Origin: JAVEVH01 sp034005145
Lineage (GTDB): Bacteria; Patescibacteriota; Dojkabacteria; SC72
Direction: 5' to 3'
Assembly (NCBI GenBank): GCA_034005145.1
Contig: JAVEVH010000044.1
Span: 1-5,992 of the forward strand
Length of the DNA stretch: 5,992 nt
How positions within the stretch are numbered: position 1 is the first letter of the stretch; each line of letters starts with the position of its first letter. Below the pieces are notes generated by a model. That model saw only the letters and a list, made by a program, of their open reading frames with translations. It had not been told where the DNA came from and did not search any database. Shown here in pieces: positions 5,062 to 5,992 of the stretch. The position numbers were made by a program, and so were the translations under genes.

Positions 5062-5992
5062 TTATGAGCCATTTAGATGGATTAATTGTGCATCCTTGAT
5101 TAATGATTTAGGTAGTGAGTTATAGTCTATTACTGTGATAAAGGTTTGTTGTCTGTCTAAGAGTTTTTTTTCAAATATTTTCTCTGTATTTAATATATCT
5201 AATTCAGATGCTATATCATCTAGAAGTAGTATTGGATATTTAGAAGTTTTTTCAAATACAATCTCTTGAGTCTGAAATATCAGTTTACCAATGGCTAATC
5301 TTTTTTCACCTCTTGAACCAAATTTTCTAATATCCTTATCTCTAAATATATCCCAATCATCTCTATGTGGTCCTACATTCGTATATCCAGTAGCTATATC
5401 TCTCTTTTTACTATTTTCTAAATCCTGTTCTATACACTCTCTTAGATATTGGATATTACTTAGTTTTCTTCTATCGAACTGTACTCCCGTTTTATACTGT
5501 ACTTCATATTCATTTTTAGAGAGTTCTTTTGTAAGTGATATCCTATTTTGTAATATATATGCAGATGTAAGAGAGAAGTGTTCACTCCAGAAGTTTAATT
5601 GGGGGTCATTAATAGCTATGATGCCTTTTTCATAGAAGAGTTTAGAGAGTTTCTTAAGGTATGCATTTCTTTGTCTAAGAATCTTTTTAAAATCTTTGAG
5701 TAAGGTCTCATATTCATAATCATATTTTAGAATAGTGGAATCTAAGAAATTTCTTCTTTCAGAGGGAGATATCATTAGTAATTCTATTTTCTCAGGATTA
5801 AAGATATTGGAGGATCTTTTTTCGAAGAATGTAGAAGGTTTTACATTCTTACTCTCTATCTTAAATATCCTTTTACTAATATCTTTAAAGTATGCATATG
5901 ATTTACCTTCCTCTATACTCTCTATTCTTGTATGTGCATTCCCATTTTGGTCTACATTGATATATTCATTTGTAGATGCCCATGGAGAGGTT
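5062..5992 (-). CDS. recF: RecF DNA repair ATPase (5'-partial)
   Basis: RecF is an SMC/ABC-like ATPase that binds gapped DNA and helps load RecA through RecOR. The frame stays open to the window edge; 309 residues are visible, with about 50 N-terminal residues including Walker A lying outside. The Met at 5775 is internal: upstream codons encode RecF sequence such as STFFEKRSSNIFNPEKIELL. Further family marks, numbered from the first visible codon, are SPSERRNFLD (about 75-84), LRQRNAYLKKL (105-115), TNVGPHRDDW (204-213), the ABC signature SRGEKR (226-231; nt 5299-5316) and Walker B ILLLDDIASELD (254-265; nt 5197-5232). The end IHLNGS is normal for the family. The total of about 360 residues is normal size, and no key visible residue is missing. 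In many bacteria recF follows dnaN; here its downstream neighbours are secretion genes 49 nt away. Orientation is shared with them, so co-transcription is possible. Confidence 0.95.
   Translation of the reverse strand, partial: TSPWASTNEYINVDQNGNAHTRIESIEEGKSYAYFKDISKRIFKIESKNVKPSTFFEKRSSNIFNPEKIELLMISPSERRNFLDSTILKYDYEYETLLKDFKKILRQRNAYLKKLSKLFYEKGIIAINDPQLNFWSEHFSLTSAYILQNRISLTKELSKNEYEVQYKTGVQFDRRKLSNIQYLRECIEQDLENSKKRDIATGYTNVGPHRDDWDIFRDKDIRKFGSRGEKRLAIGKLIFQTQEIVFEKTSKYPILLLDDIASELDILNTEKIFEKKLLDRQQTFITVIDYNSLPKSLIKDAQLIHLNGS

Noticed and set aside
5291..5635. 114-aa plus-strand open frame inside recF
   Set aside because: It lies opposite conserved RecF motifs (GPHRDD, SRGEKR) and is a shadow frame despite its hydrophobic look.
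5773..5775. ATG at 5775 as the real start of recF
   Set aside because: The frame is open upstream to the window edge and encodes further RecF-like sequence, so this Met is internal.

Overview
The window is AT-rich, densely coded and has almost no intergenic space. A PrgI-family membrane protein, a stand-alone VirB4/TraC N-terminal protein and a VirB4 ATPase lie in a row, beside a recF gene with lysine- and isoleucine-rich protein sequence. This looks like chromosome of a Candidate Phyla Radiation (Patescibacteria) bacterium. That placement is inferred from gene content and style only; a low-GC Gram-positive mobile element is the main alternative. All six visible stop codons are TAA, and nothing requires a recoded UGA.

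Layout: positions 1-929 (+) hold the end of a Lon-family AAA+ ATPase whose start lies off the left edge. It ends just after the AAA+ module, so the Lon serine-lysine protease domain is missing. The remaining genes are all on the minus strand. In transcription order they are: recF (5992 to 5062, N-terminus off the right edge), a 49-nt gap, a PrgI-family protein with a soluble C-terminal domain (5012 to 4158), a TraC-like VirB4 N-terminal protein (4158 to 3514, 1-nt overlap), the VirB4 motor (3512 to 1137, 1-nt gap), and a small basic orphan protein (1162 to 926, 26-nt overlap). The minus-strand cluster and the Lon-like gene converge tail to tail and share the four bases TTAA at their stop codons.

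How it fits together: PrgI, the TraC-like protein and VirB4 look like the core inner-membrane motor of a type IV secretion/conjugation-like machine. The VirB4 protein is divided between two genes at a natural domain boundary, and the second half begins with a highly charged linker. No coupling protein, relaxase or pilin is visible here, so the substrate cannot be deduced. The most unusual points are the protease-less Lon-like ATPase with a non-aromatic pore loop, the split VirB4, the PrgI protein with a probably cytoplasmic Ig-like domain, and the small uncharacterised protein coupled to the end of virB4. No RNA gene, insertion sequence, CRISPR array or convincing intrinsic terminator was seen.
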